A stretch of 64,000 nt of DNA from Ascidia mentula (GCA_947561715.1 OX387202.1:19481001-19545000); one strand, 5' to 3'. Shown: positions 29,201-40,262, numbered from the stretch's first letter. A program made the numbers and translations. Notes: generated by a model from the letters alone, not told the origin.

Positions 29201-32200
29201 GTTAGTCATGCCTCTATAAAATTACTTTATTTGGTGTAATGTGTTTAGAAATATTTGTCTACCAGAAGTGTGTCATATTGCAATGGCAGTGAATCTAACT
29301 GGCAACTATGCATGGAAAGTTCAGTTGTGTTTTTGATGTTTTTCATGAAATAACTTCGCTCACTCCCGTTCTGTCTACACTCGTTTTAATGATTTTTTCT
29401 CATCCACTTTGCGTTGACAACCTCGTCGTTATTCATATTCTGTTCACAGACGCATGGCCGCAATCCTTCAGCAAGTTAAACGAGGCGACGACGATCAAGA
29501 CTTCGACATTGCCGGGATGCTCTGTTTGGGGAAAGCCCCCGCCACATCCATGTACGATGAAACGATAAAAAAAGTGAAATCCGTGTTCGATTCGATCGGG
29601 AAGGAAGTGAAGGGGTTCGATTTCCCCCTCAACGAAGTACAAGCCCGGGTTGTACGGGAAGCCATGCGGAACCAACTCTATCTGATCCAGGGACCTCCCG
29701 GTAAGCGTTTCAACGTAATGTGTTTCTTGTATCCGAGCAGCTTCAGTTGCTACGATGTTTTTCAAACTCTTTTCTTAATGCAGATAGGACAAATCTCACG
29801 TGTTTAATCAATTTGGGGTCAAAAACATATCTTGCATTTCTTATATTTTGAATTTTTTTAACATAGTTTCATAGCAAGGATTAAAAACCAAATAATAATC
29901 ATGAAATTATTTTTATTGATCCATTAAAAAATCGCAACCAAGTTGTTTTTATTCCATCCAGTAACAACGTAGGAGTTAAACTAACATTCGACCATTGAAA
30001 TACCAGAACCAATTTGTTTTTTTTGTTCATCCTTCACATAAATTAACCTTCGTATCAGGAACCGGAAAGTCGTTGACAGGATCCTATCTCGCTTTCTACT
30101 TCAGGAAACTTAACATAGCAACCGATCGCAGCGATGCATTTGTCCTCTACTGTGGACCATCCAATAAATCAGTTGATGTTGTAGCAGGTATAAATCAACT
30201 ACAGTTGTTAAATTTCAACTAAGTCATTGTTTGTAAACGCTTCGTCTCCCCCTGTACAGTTACGCTCAGTCCCTTAAAAATCCATGTAGAAAGGAAATTC
30301 AATACAACGCAGTTACTTGGCATACCGTTAGTTGTCCCCAGGGCGCATACACCAGCACCGTAGAGAAACCTTGACCTGAACAATTAGCGAAAAATCGCAG
30401 CATGGTTGTTGCTTGCTTTCCCCAACGATTTTCAACAATAAACTGCATTTTGTACTAAATGCCTAAGCCTAAATTTACAGAAGTTTTTACATACGCTGTG
30501 CAGTTATAGTGCATCGTTCTGTGTCTGTAAATAAAGTGTGAATTGTGCACAGCCTACAGATGAACAAAAAAAATCGTTTTTTTTCCACAGAATACTTGAA
30601 GAAAACCGGTCTGAGAATCCTGAGAGTTTACGGTAAAATGATGGAGGAACTTGATTATCCGAATCCTCTCAAACCTAAGGTTGGGAAACGAAACCAACAA
30701 ATTCCATCCAAGAATCTTGAATCAATAACTTTGCATAAAATCATCCGGGAAAAATCCAACACTTACCACCAAACGATCCGCGAATTCGACAAAAAGTAAA
30801 AAATCTGCTGTTTTTTTTTCACTCGTTCATTTTTTTGGGGTAAAACATTTTTCGAAAACTTTTAGGTTTTTTTTTTAGACTAATGCGTTAATACAAAAAC
30901 AAATTCATAAAACGTCTCAAAGGTAGATCTTGTTGTAAACCGAAGGTTGTTTTCAGATTCAACGAAGAGAAATCAATCGTCACTTTAAAAGAATACAAAG
31001 CCTACGAAAGTGTGCTGGCAGATGCTAAGGAGGAGGAATTGGCCCGCCATGACGTCATCATTTGTACTTGCACGGCTGCCGCCAGTAAGTTGTTCGCACT
31101 GGACATCAAAACTGTAGTTCGATGAACGCACGTGTTTTGCGAATCATGACTTTCCAGTTATTTTGTCAAAAAAAAATATGTTTGTTGTGGCAAATCGGTA
31201 GAAAGACTTGAAATTGTAGGAAATGTGTTTATTTCTTGCTATCTGTAGTTGCCAATTGGGGAACTAGTTTAACTCCAGCAATATTTCATTCAGAAGTTAA
31301 AACGGAATGCATATTTTTTTTTTAGTGAAGTTATTCCGAGATAACAAGAAATCCAAGCACCCCCGTTTACATAAAGTTACTTTCTCCCATTGCATAATCG
31401 ATGAGGCCGGGATGTGCAGTGAACCGGAAACACTCGTTCCGGTTGTTGCTTCGAAAGCCAATCAGGTGTGATGCACGATTTTGCAAACCATTTTTTAAGT
31501 TTGTCTGATAATGAGTGGGAAAACCTTTACATTAAAGTTGTCTTCCTGGTGAAACTGCAAATTTGTAGAAAAAAAAACAGGCTGGAAACTAACTTAGGAA
31601 ACATAGCTGTAGAATTGATGTCTATGTTGATACTCGTAATTGACAAGACTTACAACCAAACGTTCCCCAAAACTGTTGGTGTCAAATAGATTGAAATAAA
31701 TAAAAAACTGGCAAAATCTGCTTTTCGGGGTTTTATTTGCATATAGTTGTACCTAAAAAAAACGTAAAAAAAATTCGTTTCGTTCTTGGAACTACATACT
31801 TAATTTTATCAACTATCTGAAAAAGGTGGTATTGATCGGGGATCATCAGCAACTTCAGCCGGTAATCCTATGCGACAGAGCCCGCGCATTAGGGATGGGA
31901 GTGTCGATGTTTGAGAGACTTCACAGAAAAGCAGAAATGTTGACTGTGCAGTACAGGATGGTAATTCCGCAGCATTTGCTTTTACTTCTTGATAGAATAA
32001 AGTAGTTGCAAAGGTATGACATTGCACAAGATATGAAAGACTGCAGATACTGGTATAAAAAGCATCCATTATTGCTTGTGTTCATGGTTAAGCACTCATC
32101 TTTAATTTGTGTCTACTGTTGTAGGTCTCATAAATTTGGCAAAATACCTTAGCAGCGAGCATTCGAATTAAAAATTAATAAAAACGAAATAATTTGAATC

Positions 32201-33828
32201 TAAATTTAATGTTTTTTTTGTGGCAGCATGAAACAATCTGCCGTTTTCCCTCCGAACATTTTTACCAAAGAAAACTCACAACCGACGAATCTGTTACACG
32301 GCGTGACAAAAATAACCCGGGTGTCCTGGTGTTTCCCCCTGATGGATACAACGACAACACAGCCGTCTTTGCGCACATGGACTGTGAGGAGGATATTAGT
32401 TATAATAAGTTCGAGCATGGCGGAATCAACTCCAAGTACAACACGGGACAAGCACGTGCAGTTGTAAGTTGCAATTATGAATGAACAAACCTTGGAACCC
32501 AAATAATAAGCGTATTTGTTTGGGAAAATTGTGAATTACGATTCTCGGCGGTAAAGAAGGTCAATCAATTAACGCGCAGTGGGTGGAAATAAAAATGAAA
32601 CTAAAAGCAAAAATTTCCCGAAAAATGTTTTTTAAACATTAAAATCCTTTGCTTACACAGCTGCATCAGAAAATATCGCAAACAATTTCACACTTCTGGT
32701 TGTGTTGAAACGTCAGTATAGTACGTGTTGTTAAACTGTTTGATATCCCAGTTGTAATTTCATTGATGACCCCGAACTCAGTTTCTTAGTTTCCGAAACA
32801 AAATTTCAGGTCAAGATTTTGGTTTGGCTGCATTTGACAAAGGGAGTCCCCCTTAAAGACATTATGATCCTCTCCCCCTACGAAGCTCAGCGAAACGAAA
32901 TCGCGAAGATCATTGAAAAGGAAAGATCCCAACTTTGCGATGTCCACGTGGGAACTGTCGTCACTAGCCAAGGTTGGTGATCCTTCAAAATAATTCATTT
33001 GCTCGTTGGCTTGTGGGTTAATATGATGAATGTTATTCTCAGTTTTCAAAGTCATTCCGAATTAGAAACCAGTGTAAATCACTGTTTTGTGTTATTTCTG
33101 TTGCTAGGCAGCGAACGTGATTACGTCATCGTGTCTACGGTTCGCTCTCCCTCATCCGAAGTATTGAGTGACACGCCGACCCTGTCTTGGCAACGTAAAA
33201 ATCTTGGTTTCATTACCGACCGCCACCAAGTGAACGTAGCCATTACAAGAGCAAAATGTGGACTTTGTGTTATAGGTACGAGCTTTGTGTAAGTTGGCAT
33301 AGAGATGATTATGATCAGGTTTGAATCCATGTAACACGTTTACTACTGTATCTCAGTGAGCTGCAGACAGATGGCCACTGTTTCGACCTATAAGGTCTTA
33401 TCAGTGCAGCTGGTGTGACTATCAGACGACCAAACTGCACTGATGAGACCCTACAGATCGAAACAGTGGCCATCTGTATGCAGCTCATAGAAATCATACT
33501 ATTGGCTCCACTTTGTGTACTATTGTATTTTGTTAAAGCACCAACAATGTTATTACTAGATCAAATTGCTGGGTTGTACTTTTGTCGCGAATGAAAGTTA
33601 CAGTATGATTGTTCAATTTCACTCTCTAAAATCGTCTGCAGATATCTCTATTCTGGGCTAACCTTAACCATTCGAACTTAAAAAAAGGCTTTGCCAACTT
33701 TTATTTCAGGTAACAAAAATCTGCTGGAGAAAGACTCACAGACTTGGGAACATTTGCTTAAAAGTTACCAAGAGAGGGGAAGCATTGTTGACTTCCACTC
33801 AGAAAAAGCTCCTTGGAATAACTTTTGA
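8135..33828 (+). CDS. HELZ2: HELZ2-like protein, copy B: zinc fingers, helicase, RNB nuclease, helicase
   Basis: Complete gene. The architecture CCCH/C2H2 fingers - UPF1-like helicase - RNB - UPF1-like helicase is that of HELZ2, in mammals an interferon-induced helicase/3'-5' exoribonuclease and nuclear-receptor coactivator. Start: ATG 8135, with an in-frame TAG upstream. Exons through helicase 1: 8135-8532, 8741-8784, 9154-9308, 9452-9590, 9921-10072, 10888-11113, 11313-11423, 11595-11676, 11848-11967, 12058-12216, 12369-12538, 13021-13233, 13390-13555, 13680-13780, 13980-14202, 14535-14698, 14810-14912, 15017-15202, 15333-15428, 15499-15623, 15714-15835, 15902-16050, 16314-16389, 16572-16780, 17116-17379. 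Later exons are given under the segment entries. Intron phases agree almost everywhere; the exceptions are about 9814-9882, 22170-22860 and 25565-26010. Stop TGA 33826-33828; likely poly(A) signal 34473-34478. It is a tandem paralogue of copy A. Confidence 0.85.
14535..17379 (+). other. Copy B segment: first UPF1-like SF1 helicase domain
   Basis: Motifs in order are VVGPFGTGKTYT (Walker A, exon 14535-14698), ICTHSNTAADLY (Ia), HIFLDEAAQ (Walker B, 15017-15202), IVAGDHMQISQK (III, 15333-15428), ERMYTRYE (IV region, 15499-15623), FKVVIMSCVHSR (V, 16572-16780) and NTAITRSK (VI). All catalytic positions expected of a UPF1-family ATPase are present. Exon 17116-17379 then adds a Pro/Ser/Lys-rich tail; its donor GAGGTGGAG is weak but in phase with the next exon. 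Confidence 0.8.
17761..20724 (+). other. Copy B segment: acidic linker between helicase 1 and RNB
   Basis: Exons are 17761-17841 (almost entirely Asp/Glu: DDAEEEEEDDKDGDEGD), 18034-18185, 18414-18705, 19827-19873 and 20570-20724. The 18414 start uses an AAG acceptor and is the only one that keeps frame. The exon 20570-20724 encodes a stretch (KEPRSKEFICVPDQDNPRF) resembling the cold-shock/OB lead-in of RNB proteins. The intron 18706-19826 carries the SINE-like insertion described separately. Confidence 0.65.
18889..19485 (+). mobile_element. Composite tRNA-derived SINE-like insertion with 14-bp target duplication
   Basis: This 597-bp block is flanked by the exact 14-bp direct repeat CTACGTTTGGGGTA (18875-18888 and 19486-19499). 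It begins with a perfect 62-bp inverted repeat (18887-18948 with 18964-19025, 15-nt loop). A 172-bp segment (18947-19118) recurs at 19316-19487 with only one difference by eye. Between the copies lies a tRNA-like module at 19232-19304: acceptor GCTCCTG/CGGGAGC, A box TAGCTCAGTTGG, anticodon stem TGGGC/GCCCA with loop CTGGTTA (GGT, Thr-like), B-box-like GTTCAAACC. It lies in an intron of HELZ2-like copy B. Near-identity of the repeats points to a recent insertion. Confidence 0.75.
21027..25564 (+). other. Copy B segment: RNB (RNase II/R family) exoribonuclease domain
   Basis: Exons are 21027-21065, 21186-21381, 21724-21886, 22073-22169, (uncertain 22428-22605), about 22860-23001, 23542-23720, 23907-24089, 24304-24431, 24949-25149 and 25435-25564. 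Signature motifs are TIDPPGAMDLDDALSI (the four metal-binding aspartates of RNB), IGVHIADVASVV, IRSRRQMNYKEAEDLL, AHMLIEEAMI and SPIRRYPDI, which contains the catalytic arginine. All hallmark residues are present, so the nuclease should be active. The stretch between FYDQ (22169) and FDVPRPQ (about 22860), which should hold the conserved LP...CSL...RxxFS segment, cannot be read in one frame. Confidence 0.75.
25150..25434. repeat. TG-rich simple repeat in an RNB intron of copy B
   Basis: This intron is dominated by interrupted (TG)n, GTTTGTG and TGTGTC runs at about 25183-25410. It gives cysteine/valine-rich chance reading frames on both strands. It is bounded by the donor GTAAGG at 25150 and acceptor ACAG ending 25434. 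Confidence 0.8.
25805..28983 (+). other. Copy B segment: region between RNB and helicase 2
   Basis: Clear exons are 26852-27028, 27418-27752 (Cys-rich: CPANTMLGHMGPCDGKKC), 27866-28006, 28263-28373 and 28797-28983. The last three correspond exactly to copy A exons 747-890, 1208-1318 and 1591-1771, with the shared core WLP-LRLDGV-NAV-EAMS. Upstream, a Lys/Glu-rich exon ending HIR at 26109 fits the phase of 26852. A Ser/Thr-rich open stretch at about 25809-25921 may be an exon, but no pair of splice sites joins it in frame to both neighbours. The structure from 25565 to 26010 is therefore unresolved. Confidence 0.55.
29450..33828 (+). other. Copy B segment: second UPF1-like SF1 helicase domain
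   Basis: Exons are 29450-29700, 30059-30187, 30591-30795, 30957-31084, 31326-31465, 31826-31960, 32227-32463, 32810-32972, 33108-33275 and 33710-33828. Motifs: GPPG|TGKSLTG (split by an intron as in copy A), CIIDEAGMCSEPE, LIGDHQQLQPV, QYRM, SYNKFEHGGINSKYN, VGTVVTSQGSERDYV and VNVAITRAKCG. All ATPase/helicase residues are intact. Exon borders and phases equal those of copy A. Confidence 0.85.
33358..33486. repeat. Foldback element in the last intron of copy B
   Basis: Two roughly 52-bp arms (33358-33409 and 33435-33486) are near-perfect inverted copies separated by about 25 nt. Each arm contains CTGATRA and GAAAC blocks with a short hairpin between them, flanked by CACTG/CAGTG. A diverged relative of one arm lies at about 23262-23312 in another intron of copy B. 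Confidence 0.7.
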
Positions 33829-36187
33829 ACCCCAATCAGCTAAGTTTTTCCATGCCTTGTACATTTGTAAATCTGTACATTTTCTCTATTATCCTCAATT
33901 ACTTAATATATTTCAAAAACCTGTATAAAGCAACGTAGAAAAATACTTTCCATTGCGATGCTTTGGCCTGTTTAAAAATACAGATCTGTGAACCATCAGA
34001 AATTATCCGTTGCCCGTGGATTTTACCCTCATCAAATATGCCTTTCTTACAACATTGCAATATTCTCTGCTCTCTCTTGTGTACAAGCAACTCATATGTA
34101 CAATCGTGCACTTACAAGCTTGTGAGTTTTGCCTATAGTTATATACGTATATGAACAGTTGTATTCTGTAGATTATGTTTCTTGCATTCCGTTCCTGCCG
34201 ATGCAAATATTTTTTTAAAAGAAGTTTTTAATGTTTTACGGAAATTTTGATGCGCATCATATAATCCTGCCGATCTTCAATCTTTATAGTACTGTAAGGC
34301 AACCTGCAGCAACACTGTCCAGTAGGATTCAAACTAGTTTATGCTGATGCAGTCTGCATAAAGTCTGTCATTTATTTTTTCGTTAATTGTGATTCCGTTT
34401 GAGTTCCATCCGTTTGTTGTTCCATGTCAACACTGTCGAATTGTGTGAAAATTTAATTGAACGATGTATGATAATAAATTGTGGAGGATATTTTATTTCT
34501 GTAATTGAATTCTGTAACGTTCGTTTTGTTTCTATGCCCTTCATATTTAAGTTTCTCTTTGTGATTTAGTGGATCGTCGTCCCATTTTCTTTGCTTTAAT
34601 AGATTTAAATTGTTCTTTGTTGATAAACGCGTTACGCCCTTACTTCTCTGTGATTTTTAGAAAAAAGTTTTGGATGCTTGTTGTTTGTGTACGGCTTGTA
34701 TCGTAGTCATATAGTTTACTGTGCCAGAAGGGGAAATTATTTATCATGAACTTTCCATTTTTTCCTAACTTCATCTATCCATGTTAGAATCAATACAATC
34801 ATAATTAAAAAAATGTTGAACTTTTCTGTCAGAAACTTTTGTGCGACCAATTGCGATTTAAACCGCTGTGAAGGTTCAAAAGGCGTTATAAAACTGACCT
34901 ACATTCATCTCTAGGCCCGGCCAAAGTTTTTTTTTGCAAAGTAGATAACGGCTTATCTTTAGTGTTGTTAGTTCTATGTTACACATTCAAAACGGGCAAA
35001 CATCTGTTACCAAACTGTGGGAATGTGCAGCTTCATGCGAAAATCAAACATTTTACTTCCTGGGTCTTTATTGGTCAGAATGGTTCTCCATACAAAATAC
35101 TAGCACTCTTGTCCACGCGCTTTACGACGGCCCATGGTTTGTTGGTATGACGTCAGTTGTCTCAATGTTCTGTGGGGAGTTGAGTCCGGCAAGCCGTGGT
35201 CGTGGTATTTATATTATACAAGGTAGCTGTTGAGACACAGTCCCTGAGTTTTCTGTCTAAACAGTGGCGTGCGCTGGTGCTTGTGTAAAAGTAGAGGATT
35301 ACTAGGAGAATAAAGCTTTGAAACGCCTTCACTCTTATACATTGGCAATTCGTATAATTTTAAGTTGTAAATTCCAATATAATGTCAGAAACGATTTTGA
35401 ACATCAAAAAACTTGCAAAATCTGTTTGACTTGAATCACATTTTGACATCCAAGTTAAGTTTGTTGTTGCATATTTAGTTTAACGTGTGACCAACCGAGT
35501 AGGAATTTAACGATAGAATAAAATTAAAGTTTGCGAAAGCCAGGAGAAAAATAGGAATCAACGCACGAAGTCTGTGTGCTTTTTTAACCTTTGCAGTTTG
35601 TAAATGTTTATAGGGACGGCAAAAAGTTACTCAGGTCAGTTGAACACACGTTTGTCGTTCCGCGCGTTTCTTTACAAACAAGATGCAACCAAAAGTTTTC
35701 TGTATCTAATTGTATCATAATGTGGTGAGCCTTATCTATCAACTCATCGATAGTTTGTCATGCTGGTTAGTTGTATTTTAACAAGCCATGTTTTCGGCCG
35801 AGCCTTATCAGTTGACAAGCGCCATACATTGCGGAGTCAACATCAGACTGAATCATGGTATCTGAGGGTTTGGTTTCAATCGTGTTTGGAAGATAGTTCA
35901 AAATTTACTCTGGTGGTCACGGTTTGTGGCACACATAGTTTTAAATGCTTAGTGTCCACCATGTTGGATAACTTATTAAAATTTTCATTATATCAGACAT
36001 GAGCACCTTGTAGTTTTCACTCCCTACTAAAACACTTCACCCATTTAACTGCAGGATGTTTCTTATTCAATTCTCCTGTGTCTACAAAGGTATCGCAAAA
36101 TCGGCTAGACTTTTTCGGGAAACATTTTGTCGCTTGTCTACTCTACGTGACATTTACAGATTTCAGAGCAAAATTTTGGGTAAAATA
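33829..36187. other. Intergenic region
   Basis: About 2.4 kb without a recognisable exon. AATAAA at 34473-34478 is the best poly(A) signal for HELZ2-like copy B. A short open frame near 34976-35233 has no recognisable domain or splice context. Confidence 0.5.
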
Positions 36188-38916
36188 ATGAAGTTGTTTC
36201 TGTTTGGGGTTCTCTTTGTCGGCTATCTTGTTGTAACACAACAACAAGAACAACACAAATGTAGATTTGTGTGGAATCAAGAAAATCAAGGACCGCATGT
36301 CCAGATAACCGGTATACCGGGTGAACCTGGAGTGACTGGAAGACCAGGAGAGATAGGAACGCGTGGAGAACGAGGACTTCGAGGTAAAATCGGGAAACAA
36401 GGACCAGCAGAGACCAAAGAAGAATTAAGGAGACTTGTTACCGGTTTGTGATTTACTTATGTTGTTTTTCTAACATATGGTGGTGACGTCTTGAAATGGT
36501 TTACGAAAACGGAACTCATTCTCTACGAATAAAATCTGATGAAATGTAAATAGTTTACAACCTGCATCTAACCTGTAGTGAGTCCTGGAATTATCTTTCC
36601 TTCCCGCCAAGCCTCGGTTACCCTCAACCCTCAAAACCGTAATAATATGATTTGGAAAACTTTAAATTGTTCATTAAAAAAGGCAAATTTTGTTGACAGC
36701 TTTGTCGAACAAAGTGGATCAACTGCAGAGTGAGCAGAGCCACACATCTAACAGTTAAGTTCATGCACTTGTCACTTATTTTTTTATGTTCAGGCCTATT
36801 TAGTACTAAATAAATATATTGTAAATAATTTGACACAGCTTATTGGGTCATTCTCACAGTTTGTGTTTTGTTCTTGAGACGGTGAAGCAAACACTAAGTT
36901 TTTGATCTCAGTGCATTGGTCATTGGCGAACTTATTAAATAAATATGTAAATCTTAAAGCAACGACTTTGGTCGTATATATTGCATCACAACCATTGGAT
37001 TTTGCAAAATATGTTGAAAGTCTTCTCTGAATTGCGGCCCGCACTATATAACCGCGTGCTTAAAACAACGGCCCCAGCCTTTATAACCTGTGATTCCATA
37101 CCTAAAATATTTTCTCTTGGAGTAGGGTTTGAAAAAATCCTGCATAGTCTTGGTCCGGAATCCTGCAACACCACCCATATGCAAGGCCGTCAGATACTCA
37201 GATCTAGAGAAGAAGTTTACTGTGAAGATGGCTGGCAGGTATTTTTTCTTTATTAGAGGCACTTTCTAAAAATATATTTTATTTTTTACTATAATCAAGG
37301 TTGTCATACCGTTCCTATTTCTGACATTTGTGCTTAGTTTTGGGAGTAAATATAGGTGCTTTTGAACATCCAGATGTGCTTATTACCATTGTGCTTATGT
37401 TTGATAAACGAATACAAATAAAAGCATAATGTGTGAAATGTATCAGAAATCTTCACAAACTTTGCAAGTTTGATCGCATTTTGTATTGGAGAACTTGTGC
37501 AGTTTGAGTGCAGATATTAACATTAGGTTATAAATGTACAGTACTTGTTTTGGTACCTAATATTAACATTAGGTCATGACAAATACCAGGTGTTCCAGCG
37601 TCGTTATGATGGATCTGTGAGTTTCGATAGAGATTGGGTGGATTACAAGAACGGGTTTGGGAATCTAACAACAGAATTTTGGATTGGTTTGTATTCCAAT
37701 AATGCAATCCTTAACTAAACGTCTTACATTAGGAACTTGTTTACAACCAGATAACAATAAAGGAAAATGTTACAAACACGATACGTAAAAATGTACCCAG
37801 TATCCCATACCAGTTTCTCCGCGTTCAATTCATATCTGTACATTAGCCCAACAACTTTGTAACAACAAAAAACTTCGGGTTTGGAGAAACTGCATCAAAT
37901 CACTCGTGCGTCCACTAGATGTCGCCTCCGTGTTGAACTCCGGGATTTTACCCGTTTTGGTCAAGGTTTTGCCGAGTATAGGTGACTATTATTTTACTAT
38001 GGTTTTACTACATTAAACTTTGACCATAACAATTCGTGGCAGTGATAAATAACCGTTGAGAACCACTGTCATACACAGTACAAAACATTTCCTGTTGAGA
38101 ACGACTCGGGTTTGAGAACGTCTCAGGTTTGAGGACGTCTCAGGTTTGAGAACGTCTTAGGTTTGAGAATGTATCAGGTTTGAGGACGTCCCAGATTTGA
38201 GAACGTCTCAGAATTGAGAACGTCTCAGATTTGAGAACGTCTCAGGTTTGAATACGTCTCAGGTTTGAGTACGTCTCAGGTTTGAGGACGTCTCAGGTTT
38301 GAGAACTTCTAATCAATTTAATTGAAAGAAAACCAGTCAGAATCCACCAGTTAAATTGCTTGTATCATAAAACCCGAGTTTTCAATGTAAAGCGTCCAGC
38401 GGTGTTATGCACTTCCTGAGAAACAAACTACTGCAAGCGGATGGATTTAAAACAATAATTATCCGTTGTAGAGTTTGCATTAAAGCTGTATCGCATTGTT
38501 GTTTTCAGTAATTTCAGCATTGGTGATGAAGGAAGTTCTTACACAATTACTATATCCGGATATTCGGGGAACATAGGAGATCCTATGGCATATATTAACG
38601 GGATGCGATTTTCAACACACAACAGAGACCATGATACGTGAGTAATAATGGTGGTTTTAAACTGAAACACAAGTTGTAACTGAGTTTAAATAAGTTGTAT
38701 CACAGAGTTGTTGACAACCGACATATTTATGAATGCAGGTGGGAAGCCGGTAATTGTGCCGTGGTTCATGGTGGAGCTTGGTGGCATCTTCGGTGTTCAT
38801 ATGCCAAACTCAATGGTCAGTGGTCGAGAACTTCTGGCAGAAATGCCATAAGTTGGTACACCTGGAAAGGATACGGCACAATCAAGCAATCTAAAATGAA
38901 TGTGAAATGCGAATAA
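36188..38916 (+). CDS. Secreted collagen-like/fibrinogen-domain protein (ficolin-like)
   Basis: Start chosen at ATG 36188 because it gives a signal peptide ([20 protein letters not shown]); the same frame is open back to 36056. After it come about 11 Gly-X-Y repeats ([20 protein letters not shown]...), a one-unit coiled coil ([13 protein letters not shown]) and a fibrinogen-related domain. Exons: 36188-36443, 36700-36753, 37126-37238, 37590-37686, 37879-37981, 38509-38637, 38739-38916. Fibrinogen motifs: [37 protein letters not shown], the calcium-site region RDHDTWEAGNCA and GAWWH. This resembles ficolins/tachylectins, secreted lectins of innate immunity. Oddity: exon 37879-37981 is preceded by CGG, not AG, so it may not splice normally. 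AATAAA overlaps the stop. Close paralogue of the gene at 46345-53588. Confidence 0.8.
38093..38311. repeat. 17-bp tandem repeat in an intron of the secreted fibrinogen gene
   Basis: About 12 head-to-tail copies of a 17-bp unit (GTTTGAGAACGTCTCAG) with point differences such as GAG(A/G)ACGT and CAG(A/G)TTTG. The copies are contiguous with no unique spacers. It lies in the intron 37982-38508. Confidence 0.85.
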
Positions 38917-39655
38917 ATGTTTACATAAAAAATTACAGAAGTTAACGATGGGATATTTTTTACCATGACACAAACATGTAAATATCGAACCACTCACACA
39001 ATACTCGTATTAAATAACAAGACAATTAAACGTTTATGTAATATATTAAAAAAATACATAAATTATTTTGAATACTTTTATCAGCTTGTTTCGCAAACCA
39101 GTTTGGTGAACGTGATATTTTGTTCAGCTTAAATAGGTGGTTGTGCGTACATTGTGTTTCTGGTTGAATTGAAAAACGCTCCAGTTCCGGTGACTTGCTG
39201 TCGCGTTCCGCTAATCTGTTCTAAATTAAATGCAAGAGTGTGTTATGTTCTGTGTGCTGGGTGAAGGCATAAGTGGAATTATGGAGTGCGTTTGCAACAC
39301 ATTTTGCGATGAAAACACGGGAAGTGCAGTGTAACGCGTGGGGTTACCAATCAGTCAAATAATGTCTATAATACGTTATACAGAGAAGATTAGATTAAAC
39401 ACATTGTAAAATCAAAAGTAACATGATTTGATGGTTTTACATTCTGGTTTACCAACAAAAGTGGGGTTAGAGATGTTTTAGAATTAGCGCTCAGACCAGA
39501 TATTCACAAACTTTTCGTCCGCGAAACCTTAAAACATTGTTTAACTTAACCAAGAACCCCCAAATTTAGTAAACCTTTTGTGTTAAGGGTTCCGCGAACT
39601 CTACATTGGATAACCAAGTTATTTACACACTTTGGTGACGTCATAACCCTTTAGA

Positions 39656-40262
39656 AGGAGCTTCAGGTAAGACAGCACGGGACGTGATGGGTGGTACACG
39701 CAACACATACAAGCTATGAGATGCCAGTAATGCGGACATGACGTCACATGAAGCTGGTCACACATTTGCTCGTCTGTGATGAGTTGGAGGGTGTAGATGG
39801 CGGTTTGTTTGATTAATTGGAGATAAAGCTCGTCCTGGAATAGCTTGGAGCCGTGGCACACTCGCATGATCGCCTGGAACGAACAGATAGATGGTTTGTT
39901 GGCTGGACGGTGTCGCAATGCCTTTTGATTGTCTGTTTTGAATGCTGATTGACGTCAAGCAAAACGTTGATATAAATTGTGATATGTGAACGTCGTTCCC
40001 CACTCATTGCAAAGGAAGATCCACAATTACCTGACAAACGTCATAACATGTGCAAATATATAGGGGAGGAAACTCAATTACAGGCTGGAATTCGAGAAAT
40101 ATCTAAAAGCAAAATTTAAAAACAATTTCTAAGTTTTTTTACCTGGAGTGATTTCGCTTCCTCCTCAATGTTCTGAAAAGTCCGTTCTTCCATTTGAAGG
40201 AGGACGTTAAAAATCCTCACAGCCTCGTCCCTCAACGTGTAGTGGTCGTCACGAGAGGGCAC
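39656..40262 (-). CDS. Two orphan exons encoding part of a MyTH4 domain
   Basis: On the minus strand, exon 40143-40262 (40 codons, flanked by CAG and GTAAAA) encodes a helix with LRDEAVRIFNVLLQME. Exon 39656-39873 then encodes AIMRVCHGSKLFQDELYLQLIKQT and, later, HYWHLIACMCCVYHPSRPVL. These match the MyTH4 pattern (DEA--IF--IL, LRDElY-QliKQt, W-Ll-lc---fPps) found in unconventional myosins and PLEKHH/kinesin-like proteins. The phases agree (0/0). I found no further exons, such as a FERM domain, on either side. The gene may be truncated, or may have distant exons and enclose the fibrinogen gene. The frame stops at TAA 39619-39621 if exon 39656 is read through. Confidence 0.55.

Noticed and set aside
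34976..35233. 85-residue plus-strand reading frame upstream of the secreted fibrinogen gene
   Set aside because: No domain, no splice context and no homologous copy upstream of the paralogue.
38093..38311. CRISPR-like array
   Set aside because: The 17-bp units are contiguous with no unique spacers, and the host is a eukaryote.
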